The notes: generated by a model from the sequence alone, not told the origin. A stretch of DNA of 30,409 nt from an uncultured Eggerthellaceae bacterium (GCA_910588435.1 CAJUPL010000021.1:1-30409), one strand, 5' to 3'. Positions 7,622 through 15,927 are shown, counted from the first letter of the stretch. Numbers and translations are program-made.

Positions 7622-7749
7622 AATGATGACCCCCAGGGTCAATGACAGTTCCCCGTGCTTAATGTCATTGACTCTATTGGTTATATATAAGCTAGAAGGT
7701 CAATGACATTAAGCACGGGGAACTGTCATTGACCTCACAGGTCATAATT
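7622..7749. repeat. Head-to-head pair of palindromic repeat A
   Basis: Two A palindromes (7637-7673 and 7698-7734) are reverse complements of each other, apart from one position. Each has arms GGTCAATGACA and TGTCATTGAC(T/C), but the asymmetric loop reads TTCCCCGTGCTTAA in the first and its complement in the second. Outer arms near 7624 (ATGACC) and 7740 (GGTCAT) also pair, so the whole block can fold as one long cruciform. It fills the gap between the csp terminator and queH. Confidence 0.85.
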
Positions 7750-7782
7750 CGGATGCGGGGTGCAGTCTGATAACATCACCGC

Positions 7783-8565
7783 ATGGCAAGCTCACCTGAC
7801 ACACCTGAGAAGCTGCTGCTGCATGTCTGCTGCGGGCCGTGTTCAACGGCGCCCCTTCGCACGCTGCATGAGCGGGGCGTGGATATCTGCATCCATTACG
7901 CGAACTCCAACATCGCGCCGCGCTCGGAGTACGAGCATCGGCGGGACACTGCAAGAGAATACGCGGAAAGCCAGCACGTTCGCTTCGAAGAGGGCAGCTA
8001 TCGCCCGGAGGAGTGGGCGCAAGCCATGAAGGCGTTGCCTGAGGACGCGCGCACCTCGCCCGACGGCCAGACGCCACCACCTGAGCGCTGCAGAGCCTGC
8101 TACGCGCTGCGCTTCGCGGAGTCCGCAGAGTTCGCTACCTCACATGGCTTCACGCACATGGGCACCACGCTCACGGTGAGTCCGTACCAATACGCAGCCA
8201 TCATCAAAGAGGAGCTTGAGCGCGCCTGCGCGGACGCGGGCATCCAACCGTTCTACGAGGACTACTCGCCGCTCTATCAGGAAACGGTCCGTGCGTCGAA
8301 AGAGGCCGGGCTCTACAGGCAGGACTATTGCGGTTGCTTGCCCTCGAAGGCTGAGGCGGACGCCGGCAGAGCGGCTCGCAAAGCCAAGCGGGATGAGGAG
8401 CGCGCCAAGCGAGCCAAAGCGCGTGAGCAGGAGGAGCGTTCGCAGGCTGCGCGCAAGGCTGAGCGTGCGGAATACGATGCGGAGCGCGCGAAGAGGCGCG
8501 CCATCTTGAAGCGCTTGCGAGAAGAGGAGCAGCAGGCGAATAGGAGCACAGATGCTGACGAGTGA
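7783..8565 (+). CDS. queH: Epoxyqueuosine reductase QueH
   Basis: A 260-aa QueH (formerly DUF208) protein that reduces epoxyqueuosine to queuosine in tRNA, the last step of the pathway, replacing QueG. Cysteines that would hold the Fe-S cluster and redox site are visible: Cys16, Cys17 and Cys20 in HVCCGPC, Cys103 and Cys106 in ERCRACY, and Cys183 and Cys185 in DYCGC. The core ends near residue 190. The last ~70 residues are a highly charged Arg/Lys/Glu/Ala helix, probably a coiled coil, longer than I expect for the family. It overlaps queA by 14 nt, so the two are translationally coupled. A TAACAT box at 7771-7776, six nt before the ATG, suggests a leaderless message. Confidence 0.93.
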   Translation: MASSPDTPEKLLLHVCCGPCSTAPLRTLHERGVDICIHYANSNIAPRSEYEHRRDTAREYAESQHVRFEEGSYRPEEWAQAMKALPEDARTSPDGQTPPPERCRACYALRFAESAEFATSHGFTHMGTTLTVSPYQYAAIIKEELERACADAGIQPFYEDYSPLYQETVRASKEAGLYRQDYCGCLPSKAEADAGRAARKAKRDEERAKRAKAREQEERSQAARKAERAEYDAERAKRRAILKRLREEEQQANRSTDADE

Positions 8566-9646
8566 TTTTGACTACCAGCTCCCTGAAGAGCTGATCGCGC
8601 AGACGCCGCACATCCCGCGCGACGAATGCCGCCTGCTGGTGCTGGATCGCAAGACCGGCAGCATCTCAGACCGCATCTTCCGAGACGTACTGGAATACCT
8701 GCGCCCAGGGGATCTCCTGGTTGCGAACGAGACCCGCGTGCTGCCCGCGCGCCTTTTGGGCCGCAAGCGCGGCACTGGCGGCAGAGCGGAGGTCTTCTTG
8801 CTACGGGAGGGGCAGGGTCCTGAGCCGCGCTCCAACAGAGTGGCCTTTTGGGAGGCGCTCGTGCGTCCGGGCAAGCGGCTGAAGCCGGGCTCCGGCAGCG
8901 TAGTGGATTTTGAAGCGCCCGATGGCAGCATCGCCATGTCCGCGGAGGTCATCGACTGGGCGCCAGGCGCGCAGAAGGGCGAGCGGCTGGTGCGCCTCTC
9001 AACGGAGCTGCTCTCGCTGGACGAGGCGCTCCATCTGGCTGGCAAGACGCCGCTGCCGCCGTACATCAAGGATTACGCAGGAGATCAGGAGCTCTACCAG
9101 ACCGTCTACTCCAAGCGGGAGTCATCCGCAGCGGCACCAACGGCCGGGCTCCACTTCACGCCGGAGCTGATAGACCAAGCGCGCGCCATGGGTGTTGGTT
9201 GGCAGACGGTTGAGCTTGAGGTTGGGCTTGATACGTTCCGCATCGTGGACGAGGAGCGCGCCGAGGACCACGCCATGCACACCGAACGCTATTCCGTCTC
9301 AGAGGAGTGCGTTCAGGCCATCAACGAGACAAAGGCGAACGGGGGCCGCGTGATAGCGGTTGGCACCACCAGCGTTCGCTCGCTTGAGAGCGCTTGCCGT
9401 GATGAGCAAGGGAAGTTCTGCGGGCTTGAGCCTAGGGAGCGCGCGAAGACCAGTTTGTTCCTGTTGCCTGGATCTGAGTTCCACGTGGTGGACGGATTGA
9501 TCACCAACTTCCATGTGCCAAGGTCAACGCTCATGATGCTGGTGTCTGCATTCGCCAGCAGAGAGCAGATCATGCAGGCCTACCAGCATGCCATCAGTGA
9601 GCGCTACCGCATGCTCTCTTTCGGTGACGCCATGCTGATCTTGTAG
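8552..9646 (+). CDS. queA: tRNA preQ1(34) S-adenosylmethionine ribosyltransferase-isomerase
   Basis: A 364-aa QueA moves and rearranges the ribosyl group of SAM onto preQ1 in tRNA to form epoxyqueuosine, the substrate of QueH encoded just upstream. Family motifs include FDYQLPEELIAQTP at the N-terminus, NETRVLPARL, the AAPTAGLHFTPELI segment, VGTTSVRSLES, and a C-terminal LITNFHVPRSTLMMLVSAF. Complete length. ATG 8552 lies inside the 3' end of queH. The next gene is over 600 bp away, behind a repeat cluster, so queHA is likely a two-gene operon, with tgt in the next transcription unit. Confidence 0.96.
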   Translation: MLTSDFDYQLPEELIAQTPHIPRDECRLLVLDRKTGSISDRIFRDVLEYLRPGDLLVANETRVLPARLLGRKRGTGGRAEVFLLREGQGPEPRSNRVAFWEALVRPGKRLKPGSGSVVDFEAPDGSIAMSAEVIDWAPGAQKGERLVRLSTELLSLDEALHLAGKTPLPPYIKDYAGDQELYQTVYSKRESSAAAPTAGLHFTPELIDQARAMGVGWQTVELEVGLDTFRIVDEERAEDHAMHTERYSVSEECVQAINETKANGGRVIAVGTTSVRSLESACRDEQGKFCGLEPRERAKTSLFLLPGSEFHVVDGLITNFHVPRSTLMMLVSAFASREQIMQAYQHAISERYRMLSFGDAMLIL

Positions 9647-9723
9647 CAGTCAGGAGCAGCTGGTCAGTGCTTTCGGAAGATGTGCACTTCACGTGCGCAC
9701 CTCTGCAGGTCAGATTCGCTCGC

Positions 9724-9839
9724 TGCCTCAAAAATGCTGCACAGGCAAAGAACATGCCTGTGCATTTTTAAAGCGGCCTTTAACTCATGATCATGCAAGC
9801 ATGCTCATGAGTAGCGGCCTTGGGGCGCTTACGCGCCCC
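9724..9839 (+). repeat. Repeat header and module D, copy 2
   Basis: The header GCTGCCTCAAAAATGCTGC is followed by hairpin TGCACAGGCA (9738-9747) / TGCCTGTGCA (9755-9764), TTTTTA and GCGGCCTTTAA. The next hairpin has outer arms ACTCATGA (9783-9790) / TCATGAGT (9805-9812). After AGCGGCCTT comes hairpin GGGGCGC-TTAC-GCGCCCC (9822-9839). The first hairpin and T-run could end queA transcription. The linkers match copies D1, D3 and D4. Confidence 0.8.
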
Positions 9840-9870
9840 GTTTCGGGTGAAACCATTCCAATGCATCCTG

Positions 9871-10119
9871 TGGGCGGCTGCACTGCAGCCGCAGTTGCCC
9901 CCTGCTTGTGGGCGTCTCCAATGGAGACGCAGCATTGCGATGAGCAATGCGTAACGCAGGCGATGAGCCTGCGAACACCCGGATGCAAGCAACTGGTCAG
10001 GCAAGCTGGCCTAACGCAGAGCACCGATCCGGGTGTTTCGGGTTATCACCCTCATTTCGCTACCTTCTCGCCCTTCGGGCTTTCAGGTAGCTGCGCTTGC
10101 AATGCAAGCGTCCACAGGT
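9871..10119 (+). repeat. Repeat module C, copy 2
   Basis: Hairpins in order: CGGCTGC-ACT-GCAGCCG, GCGTCTCC-AAT-GGAGACGC (9912-9930), CATTGC-GATGA-GCAATG (9933-9949) and CGCAGGC-GATGA-GCCTGCG (9955-9973). A long-range stem ACACCCGGAT/ATCCGGGTGT (CCCGGA 9978-9983, TCCGGG 10028-10033) follows, then GGGT-TATC-ACCC, GCCC-TTCG-GGGC and CGCTTGC-AAT-GCAAGCG. Outer CTGTGG...CCACAG can close the element. It has the same plan as C1, with several stems changed on both sides. The remaining intergenic sequence to 10275 holds no gene that I can support. Confidence 0.8.
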
Positions 10120-10275
10120 AAGAGGGGGTCATTTCGGGCTGTGGCTGCAATGTAGTCATCCACTCCTGGGGGCGGGAGCGCACAGCTGTGTGCGCATCGC
10201 AGCCCCCCCCAACCCACAAGTCCAACGTCAAATGCAAGCCTGATACAATTCCAGCAAACGACAGTTGGAGGCAAC

Positions 10276-11214
10276 GTGGAAGACCTATCATCCCAGTACA
10301 GCGCCATATGCTTTGACCTTGACGGCACGCTTTTGCCCATGGATATAGATGAGTTCATGTCCGCATACTTCCAACGCATCGCGCGCTTCATGCAAGAGCG
10401 CGGCATGGACGGGCGCGCATTCATGACCGCACTCAAGGGCGGCACGAAGGAGATGGCAGCGCACTCCGACGACCGCACGAATGAAGAGGCCTTCTGGGAC
10501 GAGTTCTTCCCCGTATACGAAGCGCAGACAGGGCAGGCTCTCACCGAAACTGACCGCCAGCAGATGCGCGCTCTAGCCGATGAGTTCTACGACAAGGACT
10601 TCCCGCTCATCGGAGAGAGCTTCCAGGCCAACCCTGACAGCGCGCGTGTGATCAACGCTCTGCACGAGAAGGGCTACCCGCTGGTGTTGGCAACCATGCC
10701 CATGTTTCCGCGCCGCGCGGTGGAGCATCGCCTTGAATGGGCGGGCGTCAAGCCGGACGCGTTCGCAAGGATCACCAGCTACGAGAACTCGAAGGCCGTG
10801 AAGCCGAAGCAGATCTACTTCGCGGAGCAGCTGGCGGCCATCGGTGAGCCCGGCAGCCGCGTGCTCATGGTGGGCAACAACACGATGGAGGACCTGGCGT
10901 GCCTTGACGTTGGCTTTGACGGCTACCTCATCATGGATTGGCTGCTTGACCCGGTGAGCTTTGACGTGGATACAGTGAAGCACAGCAGCATGGCTGAGTT
11001 CGCAGACTGGGTAGAAGCGCTGCCCGCGTGCACCAGCCCGGCGCCAAGCATCATGAGCGGCGCCGTGCCAGAGGAGCTCACGCAAGAGGCGCTCAAGACC
11101 AACGCCGTTCGCAGCATTGACCTCAAGGAGGCGGAGCGCAAGGCGGCGCTTGTGGCGAACGCGGTCACGGGCAAGCATGCAAAGGGCGACGCAGCCTCGC
11201 TTCGCGTGGATTAG
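10276..11214 (+). CDS. HAD-superfamily hydrolase (phosphatase-like)
   Basis: A 312-aa HAD hydrolase. Motif I DLDGT gives the nucleophile Asp14 and acid/base Asp16. Motif II is the Thr/Ser in VLATMP, a Lys follows in SKAVKPKQIYF, and motif IV is GNNTMED. It therefore should be a Mg-dependent phosphatase, with unknown substrate. A ~70-residue Ala/Glu-rich C-terminal tail follows the HAD core. GTG 10276 is chosen for the GGAGG nine nt upstream; TACAAT near 10244 is a plausible -10. tgt starts nine nt after the stop, so the genes are probably cotranscribed. Confidence 0.85.
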   Translation: MEDLSSQYSAICFDLDGTLLPMDIDEFMSAYFQRIARFMQERGMDGRAFMTALKGGTKEMAAHSDDRTNEEAFWDEFFPVYEAQTGQALTETDRQQMRALADEFYDKDFPLIGESFQANPDSARVINALHEKGYPLVLATMPMFPRRAVEHRLEWAGVKPDAFARITSYENSKAVKPKQIYFAEQLAAIGEPGSRVLMVGNNTMEDLACLDVGFDGYLIMDWLLDPVSFDVDTVKHSSMAEFADWVEALPACTSPAPSIMSGAVPEELTQEALKTNAVRSIDLKEAERKAALVANAVTGKHAKGDAASLRVD

Positions 11215-11223
11215 GAGCAGCAC

Positions 11224-12369
11224 GTGGACCTCTTCTCATGCCAAGTTGACGCAACCAGCGGGCACGCCCGCGCGCTCACGTACCAGACAGCGCACGGCGC
11301 ATTCCGCACGCCAATGTTCATGCCGGTGGGCACGCACGCCACAGTGAAGGGCATCACACCCGCGCAGCTTGAGGAGCTGGAAGCCCAGGTGGTGCTTGCG
11401 AACACGTACCATCTGGCGATGCGCCCCGGCGCTGAGGCCGTGGCTGCAGCCGGCGGCATCCATGAGTTCATGGCCTACCCGGGTCCGATGCTCACGGATT
11501 CCGGCGGGTTCCAGATCTTCTCGCTTGCGGACACGGTGAAGCTCACCAACGACGGCGTTGAGTTCAAGAGCATCTACGACGGCGCGCGCGTGTTCTGGAC
11601 GCCGGAGGAGAACATGCGCATCCAGGAGCTGATCGGCGCGGACATCGCCATGCAGCTGGACCAATGCGCGCCATACCCGGCTACGCGCGAATTCGTGGAG
11701 CGTGCCGTTGACCTCTCAGCCGCGTGGGCTGCGCGCTGCCTAGCCGCGCACACACGCCCTGATCAGACGCTCTTCGGCATCGTGCAGGGCGGCATGCACC
11801 TTGACCTGCGCATGAAGAGCGTGAACGCGTTGCTTGAGGCTGAGCAGGCATCAGTTGCGAACGGGGGGCGGCCGTTCGGCGGATTCGGGATAGGCGGCTA
11901 CTCGGTGGGCGAGAGCCACGAGGTCATGTTCGAAACGCTGGGGCAAGTAGCACGCGCGCTCCCTTATGAGCGCCCGCGCTACCTCATGGGGGTTGGCAAC
12001 CCCACCACGCTTGTGCGCGCGGTGGGCGAGGGCGTGGATATGTTCGACTGCGTGCTGCCAACGCGCACGGCCCGCATGGGCACGGCGTTCTCAAGCACTG
12101 GTCGCATGAACATGCGGAACGCCAAGTTCGCAGATGATCTGACGCCGCTGGATCACGAATGCAACTGCTATACGTGCAAGACGTTCACGCGCGCCTACAT
12201 CCGGCACCTGGTTAAGCAAGACGAGATGCTCGGCGGCATACTGCTCTCCATCCACAACCTGCATTTCCTGCTGGATCTCATGCGCCGCGCGCGCGAGGCT
12301 GTCCTTGCTGGCAGCTACCAGGAGTTCCTGGATGCGTGGATGTCCTCCTCCGCCGCGAAGGATTACTAG
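11224..12369 (+). CDS. tgt: tRNA-guanine transglycosylase
   Basis: A 381-aa bacterial TGT exchanges guanine-34 in GUN-anticodon tRNAs for preQ1. Asp92 in DSGGFQ and the nucleophile Asp275 in FDCVLPTR are present. Family motifs GIVQGG and GIGGYSVGE are also present, with the zinc site CNCYTC plus the later His in the C-terminal part. Complete length. The start is GTG 11224 with AGGAGC upstream. With queH-queA 1.6 kb upstream, the window covers three consecutive steps (Tgt, QueA, QueH). preQ1-making genes are not seen, so the base may be imported or made elsewhere. Confidence 0.96.
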   Translation: MDLFSCQVDATSGHARALTYQTAHGAFRTPMFMPVGTHATVKGITPAQLEELEAQVVLANTYHLAMRPGAEAVAAAGGIHEFMAYPGPMLTDSGGFQIFSLADTVKLTNDGVEFKSIYDGARVFWTPEENMRIQELIGADIAMQLDQCAPYPATREFVERAVDLSAAWAARCLAAHTRPDQTLFGIVQGGMHLDLRMKSVNALLEAEQASVANGGRPFGGFGIGGYSVGESHEVMFETLGQVARALPYERPRYLMGVGNPTTLVRAVGEGVDMFDCVLPTRTARMGTAFSSTGRMNMRNAKFADDLTPLDHECNCYTCKTFTRAYIRHLVKQDEMLGGILLSIHNLHFLLDLMRRAREAVLAGSYQEFLDAWMSSSAAKDY

Positions 12370-12393
12370 GCTGGCAGCGGGAGGGCGCAACGG

Positions 12394-12924
12394 ATGACGG
12401 CTAGGAGCGAAAGGACGCGGGGTGCCATCAAGGACGCGCTGCTCGGATTGCTGGACGGCATGCCGCTTGGGGATGTGACCATGTCAAGCCTTGCGAAAGC
12501 GGCGAACATCAGCCGGTCAACGCTCTATGATCACTACTCCAACGTGAGAGAGGTGTTTGACGAATGCGTCCTGGATTTCTCCAGCGGGCTTCGCTCCCTT
12601 GGCTCTCAGCTCCATTGCGGTGACTGTTCGTCCGCAACGGACGGGTCCACAAGGCCGTTCTGCGTGGCGCTCCGTGATGCCGGGAAGCATTCTGCGCTAG
12701 TCAAAGATCAAGCATTCTTGCCCACGCTGCTTGACGCATACGCAGCGCAGAGCCAGCCAGTTGATGCGCCGGGCAAAGAGGACAATGTCAAAAGGGCGCT
12801 CTTCCTGTTCCAGATGAGCGGCTGCTACTCGGTTGCCATGGATGATCAGCCAGGCGATGACTGGGCCAAGGTCCAGAAGGTATTGGACGCTTACATCAGG
12901 GCTGGGGTCAACGCAACCAGATGA
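12394..12924 (+). CDS. TetR/AcrR-family transcriptional regulator with a Cys-rich effector domain
   Basis: A 176-aa regulator. Residues ~7-55 form a TetR helix-turn-helix with recognition helix ISRSTLYDHYSNV. The C-terminal domain contains HCGDC, PFCVALRDAGKHS and FQMSGCYSVAMD. The same order of motifs occurs in the paralogue at 16139-16669 (RCTDC, PFCIALREAGKYQ, FQMSGCYAVALD), so the Cys-x2-Cys and later Cys are conserved between them. This could be a metal or redox site, which is inference. ATG 12394 follows GGGAGGG, 24 nt after tgt, so it may be cotranscribed with tgt. The target genes are unknown; the DUF262 pair downstream is one candidate. Confidence 0.87.
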   Translation: MTARSERTRGAIKDALLGLLDGMPLGDVTMSSLAKAANISRSTLYDHYSNVREVFDECVLDFSSGLRSLGSQLHCGDCSSATDGSTRPFCVALRDAGKHSALVKDQAFLPTLLDAYAAQSQPVDAPGKEDNVKRALFLFQMSGCYSVAMDDQPGDDWAKVQKVLDAYIRAGVNATR

Positions 12925-13050
12925 GTCGGTGCCTTTCGGTCCCCTTTCGCCCCCTTCGCGCTGGATATTCCGTACACGATCAGCGAATCTGTCCGATAAC
13001 AGCTTTTCATCCTCACTACCATGAAGGCATGATGAGAGAGGACAGAAGCG

Positions 13051-14118
13051 ATGAAGGTCAAGGTTCAAAAGCTGCTGGATCTTTTGCACTCCGAAGGGGC
13101 GCAGTTCGTGGTGCCTCCGTTCCAGCGCCCATACTCATGGACAACATGGCAGTGCGAGGTCCTCTGGCAAGACATCGAGCGCATCTCGAAGACGAGCAAG
13201 CCGCATTTCTTCGGGGCGGTCTTCTATCGCAAGGAGCTGAGCGGCCAAGGAGCGCCAGCCTTGGCGCTGATAGACGGGCAGCAGCGAACGCTGACATCGC
13301 TGCTCATGTTGTCTGCGCTCCGCGATCATCTGGCGAAGGGCGGAAGCCAGTCAGCTGGCATCACCGCAGATCAGCTGAGCTCTGCATACCTTCTGGCCAA
13401 AGGCGATGAGAAGGCGATCCCTTCGAAGCGCGACCGCGAGAGCTACGCGGCTGCGCTGTCCTCCCCGGTGGATGAGGCGCAAGCCGCAGCCACGAATGCG
13501 CAGGCCAACAAGGCGCTCTTCGCGCAGAAGATGGCAGATCCGCTCTTCGATCCGGATGCATTCTGGCGTGCGCTCGGGCGCTTGGAAGTGGTTGCCATAG
13601 AGCTGGAGGGGGCCGACGACGCTCAGTCCATCTTCGAATCGTTCAACTCAAAGGGCGTGCCGCTGGTTGCCGCTGACATGGTGCGCAACTATCTTCTGTT
13701 CGCGCAGAGCCCGGATGAGCAGGTGCGGCTGTTCAGGGAATACTGGGCGCCCATCCAGGGGCTCTTCGGGGATGACCCAGGATCGTTGCGCTTGAACAAT
13801 GCGCTTCGGGCTTGGACGGTCATCCGCTGCAAGACGCCAAAGGCGAAGTCAGACGCTGAATGCTTCGATGACTTCAAGCAGTACTTCTTGAACGAATTCG
13901 ACGGCAGCAGCGAAGACCTGATGGAAGAGATATTCAGCTTCTGCGCGGTGTGGGCTGAGAACTATCGCTACCACGCGGTGAAGACGTTCAGAAGCGCGGA
14001 TTGGTCGAAGCTTGGGCGCAAGACGCTCGTCTCCGACAGGCCGCTTGCGCCCGCAAGCGAAGAGAGCCGCAGGTTCTATGCCGAGCATTACGGCATCCAG
14101 ATCAGAGAGGATGACTGA
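13051..14118 (+). CDS. DUF262 protein (GmrS-like N-terminal domain only), first of a pair
   Basis: A 355-aa protein of the DUF262 (ParB/Srx-like, GmrSD N-terminal) family. Hallmarks are FQRPYSW at 24-30, IDGQQR at 74-79, and FESFNSKG near 195. In GmrSD- and SspE-type defence proteins this domain senses modified DNA using NTP, and a DUF1524 HNH domain cuts it. I see no HNH or DUF1524 signature here, and the protein is far shorter than the usual 550-700 aa. ATG 13051 has GAGAGGA upstream. Its stop overlaps the next DUF262 start by one nt, so the two are coupled and may form a heterodimer. A role in defence is inferred from the family. Confidence 0.82.
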   Translation: MKVKVQKLLDLLHSEGAQFVVPPFQRPYSWTTWQCEVLWQDIERISKTSKPHFFGAVFYRKELSGQGAPALALIDGQQRTLTSLLMLSALRDHLAKGGSQSAGITADQLSSAYLLAKGDEKAIPSKRDRESYAAALSSPVDEAQAAATNAQANKALFAQKMADPLFDPDAFWRALGRLEVVAIELEGADDAQSIFESFNSKGVPLVAADMVRNYLLFAQSPDEQVRLFREYWAPIQGLFGDDPGSLRLNNALRAWTVIRCKTPKAKSDAECFDDFKQYFLNEFDGSSEDLMEEIFSFCAVWAENYRYHAVKTFRSADWSKLGRKTLVSDRPLAPASEESRRFYAEHYGIQIREDD

Positions 14119-15137
14119 TGAGAGCCACTCAGATACCGTTCATCAGCGTGCTTGGCAAGCCGCACGTTCAATACGTGGTGCCAGTCTTCCAGCGCGTGTA
14201 TTCGTGGACGGCGCGCGAATGCCAGGACCTGTTCGATGACGTGATGCGCGCCGCGGTTGAGGACAAGCCGCACTTTGTGGGAACGTTCCTGCACTCCAGG
14301 CTAGGGGCTGACGCTTGCGGCTTGCAAAAGGAGCAGGTTATAGACGGACAGCAGCGCTCCACCACGATGACGCTGATGCTGATGGCATTCGTGGAGGCTC
14401 TCCGGGCGCGCGAAGGGGCAGATTCGCCGCAAGCTGAGAGGATCGAACGAAAGCTGCTGTTGTGCCAGGGTGAGGATGCGGGTGATGTGCAACCCAAGCT
14501 GAAGCTCACTACCATAGACGACGGGATGCTCTGCTACATGCTGGGGCTTGGCGGCCAGCCGGAAGATCCGTCCATGCGCTTGCAAGACAATCTGGACCTC
14601 TTTCGCACGCATATGGCCCGCCCTGAGTTCGATCCCGAAGCGTTCTGGCGCGGGTGCCAGCTGCTCCAGGTCATCGCCATTGAGCTCTCACCGGAGGATT
14701 CCCCTCAAGAGACTTTCGAGAGCTTGAACTCGAAGGGGAAGCGCTTGGCCGTGGAAGACCTTGTGCGCAACGCAATCTTGAGCCGCGCCGCTGAGGATGA
14801 GGCCATGCAGCTATACGAGAACAGGTGGATTCCGCTGGAGGAGCAGATGGAGCGTGCGAACGGGGCCAACATGGAGGACGCCCTCTGCTCATGGATCGCG
14901 TCAAGGCATGATGACGTGCATCTTGACTCGAAGAGCGAGGTGTTCCCACTGTTCAAGGAAGACCTGATGGCTGAATATGAAGGCAGCTGCTCAAGGCTGC
15001 TGGATGACCTTGCGCCATATGTCAGCCGGTTCGCATCCAACGAGCAATGGAGGCGTGAGCGGATGACGGAGCTTGACAGATGGCTGCAGGGAAAGCCCAA
15101 GAACCTGATCTCTGAGCACAAGATCTTTGGAGATTGA
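14118..15137 (+). CDS. DUF262 protein (GmrS-like N-terminal domain only), second of a pair
   Basis: A 339-aa paralogue of the upstream protein. FQRVYSW falls at the same residues (24-30), IDGQQR at 75-80, and FESLNSKG follows. The two differ widely outside these motifs, so this is an old duplication or a fixed two-subunit arrangement rather than a recent copy. Again no DUF1524/HNH nuclease motif can be seen in the C-terminal half, which ends soon after the DUF262 helical region. The start codon overlaps the preceding stop (TGATG). A possible partner nuclease is not encoded next door: the following gene is a small exported protein. Confidence 0.82.
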   Translation: MRATQIPFISVLGKPHVQYVVPVFQRVYSWTARECQDLFDDVMRAAVEDKPHFVGTFLHSRLGADACGLQKEQVIDGQQRSTTMTLMLMAFVEALRAREGADSPQAERIERKLLLCQGEDAGDVQPKLKLTTIDDGMLCYMLGLGGQPEDPSMRLQDNLDLFRTHMARPEFDPEAFWRGCQLLQVIAIELSPEDSPQETFESLNSKGKRLAVEDLVRNAILSRAAEDEAMQLYENRWIPLEEQMERANGANMEDALCSWIASRHDDVHLDSKSEVFPLFKEDLMAEYEGSCSRLLDDLAPYVSRFASNEQWRRERMTELDRWLQGKPKNLISEHKIFGD

Positions 15138-15165
15138 TAGGCGCGCATCATGTAGAATCTGGCGC

Positions 15166-15633
15166 ATGATCAGAGCATTCAAGACCATCTTGGCCATCGT
15201 CTTCGCAGCCGTTGTGCTCGTAGTAGGCGGCCTTGCGCTGTCAGCCGCAGGATTCAACAATCCCATATCCGATGCTGTGGACGGCACGAAGAACGCCGGG
15301 ATCAACGCGGCTATCGACGCATCTGGCATCAAGGAGAAGGCGGATTCTGAGCTCCGTGAGAACGCGAGCAAGATCTCAGAGATGACAGGAATGCCAAGGT
15401 CAGCGGTTGATAGCATGATCGACGGGCTGGACATCCAGAGCTGGAAGGTCACCAGCCTGCCTGCGAACGCAGTTGCTCAGGATACGGCGAACGTGCAGTA
15501 TGCAGGCACGAACGCGCAGCTCACCACCTACGATGACCCATCGGTGATAACGGTGACCACCGATGCTGGCGCCGTCACCCTAGAGGTCCCAACCACCGCC
15601 CAGGGCTACATCAAGTACCTGGGGTATCTGTAG
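15166..15633 (+). CDS. Small exported or membrane-anchored protein, function unknown
   Basis: A 155-aa protein with one N-terminal hydrophobic segment (about residues 8-29) that would act as a signal anchor, then a soluble, Ala/Asp-rich exterior domain with a beta-rich C-terminus. No cysteine lipobox is seen and I recognise no family. ATG 15166 is preferred over 15127 because the longer frame starts inside the DUF262 gene and puts charged residues before the membrane segment. A TAGAAT box at 15153-15158, seven nt before the ATG, and no Shine-Dalgarno suggest a leaderless transcript. Confidence 0.7.
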   Translation: MIRAFKTILAIVFAAVVLVVGGLALSAAGFNNPISDAVDGTKNAGINAAIDASGIKEKADSELRENASKISEMTGMPRSAVDSMIDGLDIQSWKVTSLPANAVAQDTANVQYAGTNAQLTTYDDPSVITVTTDAGAVTLEVPTTAQGYIKYLGYL

Positions 15634-15647
15634 AGCACCAACCTCCT

Positions 15648-15927
15648 TGCTGCCTTGAAAATGCTGCACTTACGTGCGCCTATCCTAATTATGACCTCTC
15701 AGGTCAATGACAATTCCCCGTGCTTAATGTCATTGACCTTTTTGGTCATATATAGGGTTGCAGGCGCATTCGCACGTTAGCGTTTCCGATCGCCAACGTG
15801 CGGCAAGGCACAGATGCGGTGCCTTGCCCTACGTCCACCAGAGACCCTCTCTCAGGTTGAACGCGCCCCCAACCAGGGACTATCTATCAGGTTGACGTAG
15901 GGCACGCCATCGTTCTTATGGCGTGCC
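15648..15927 (+). repeat. Repeat header, palindrome A copy 3 and module B copy 1
   Basis: Header GCTGCCTTGAAAATGCTGC (15649 on) is followed by palindrome A with arms TATGACC (15690)/GGTCATA (15744) and GGTCAATGACA (15702-15712)/TGTCATTGACC (15728-15738). Module B then shows CGCACGTT/AACGTGCG, GGCAAGGCAC (15802-15811)/GTGCCTTGCC (15819-15828), CTACGTC (15829-15835)/GACGTAG (15894-15900) and GGCACGCCAT (15901-15910)/ATGGCGTGCC (15918-15927). A further pair CCGA/TCGG follows to about 15966. A near-copy of A tail plus B lies at 20423-20690. Confidence 0.82.

Noticed and set aside
9693..10121. A 142-codon open frame in the queA-HAD gap
   Set aside because: It translates modules D and C, whose stems explain the sequence; codon use is unlike the real genes.
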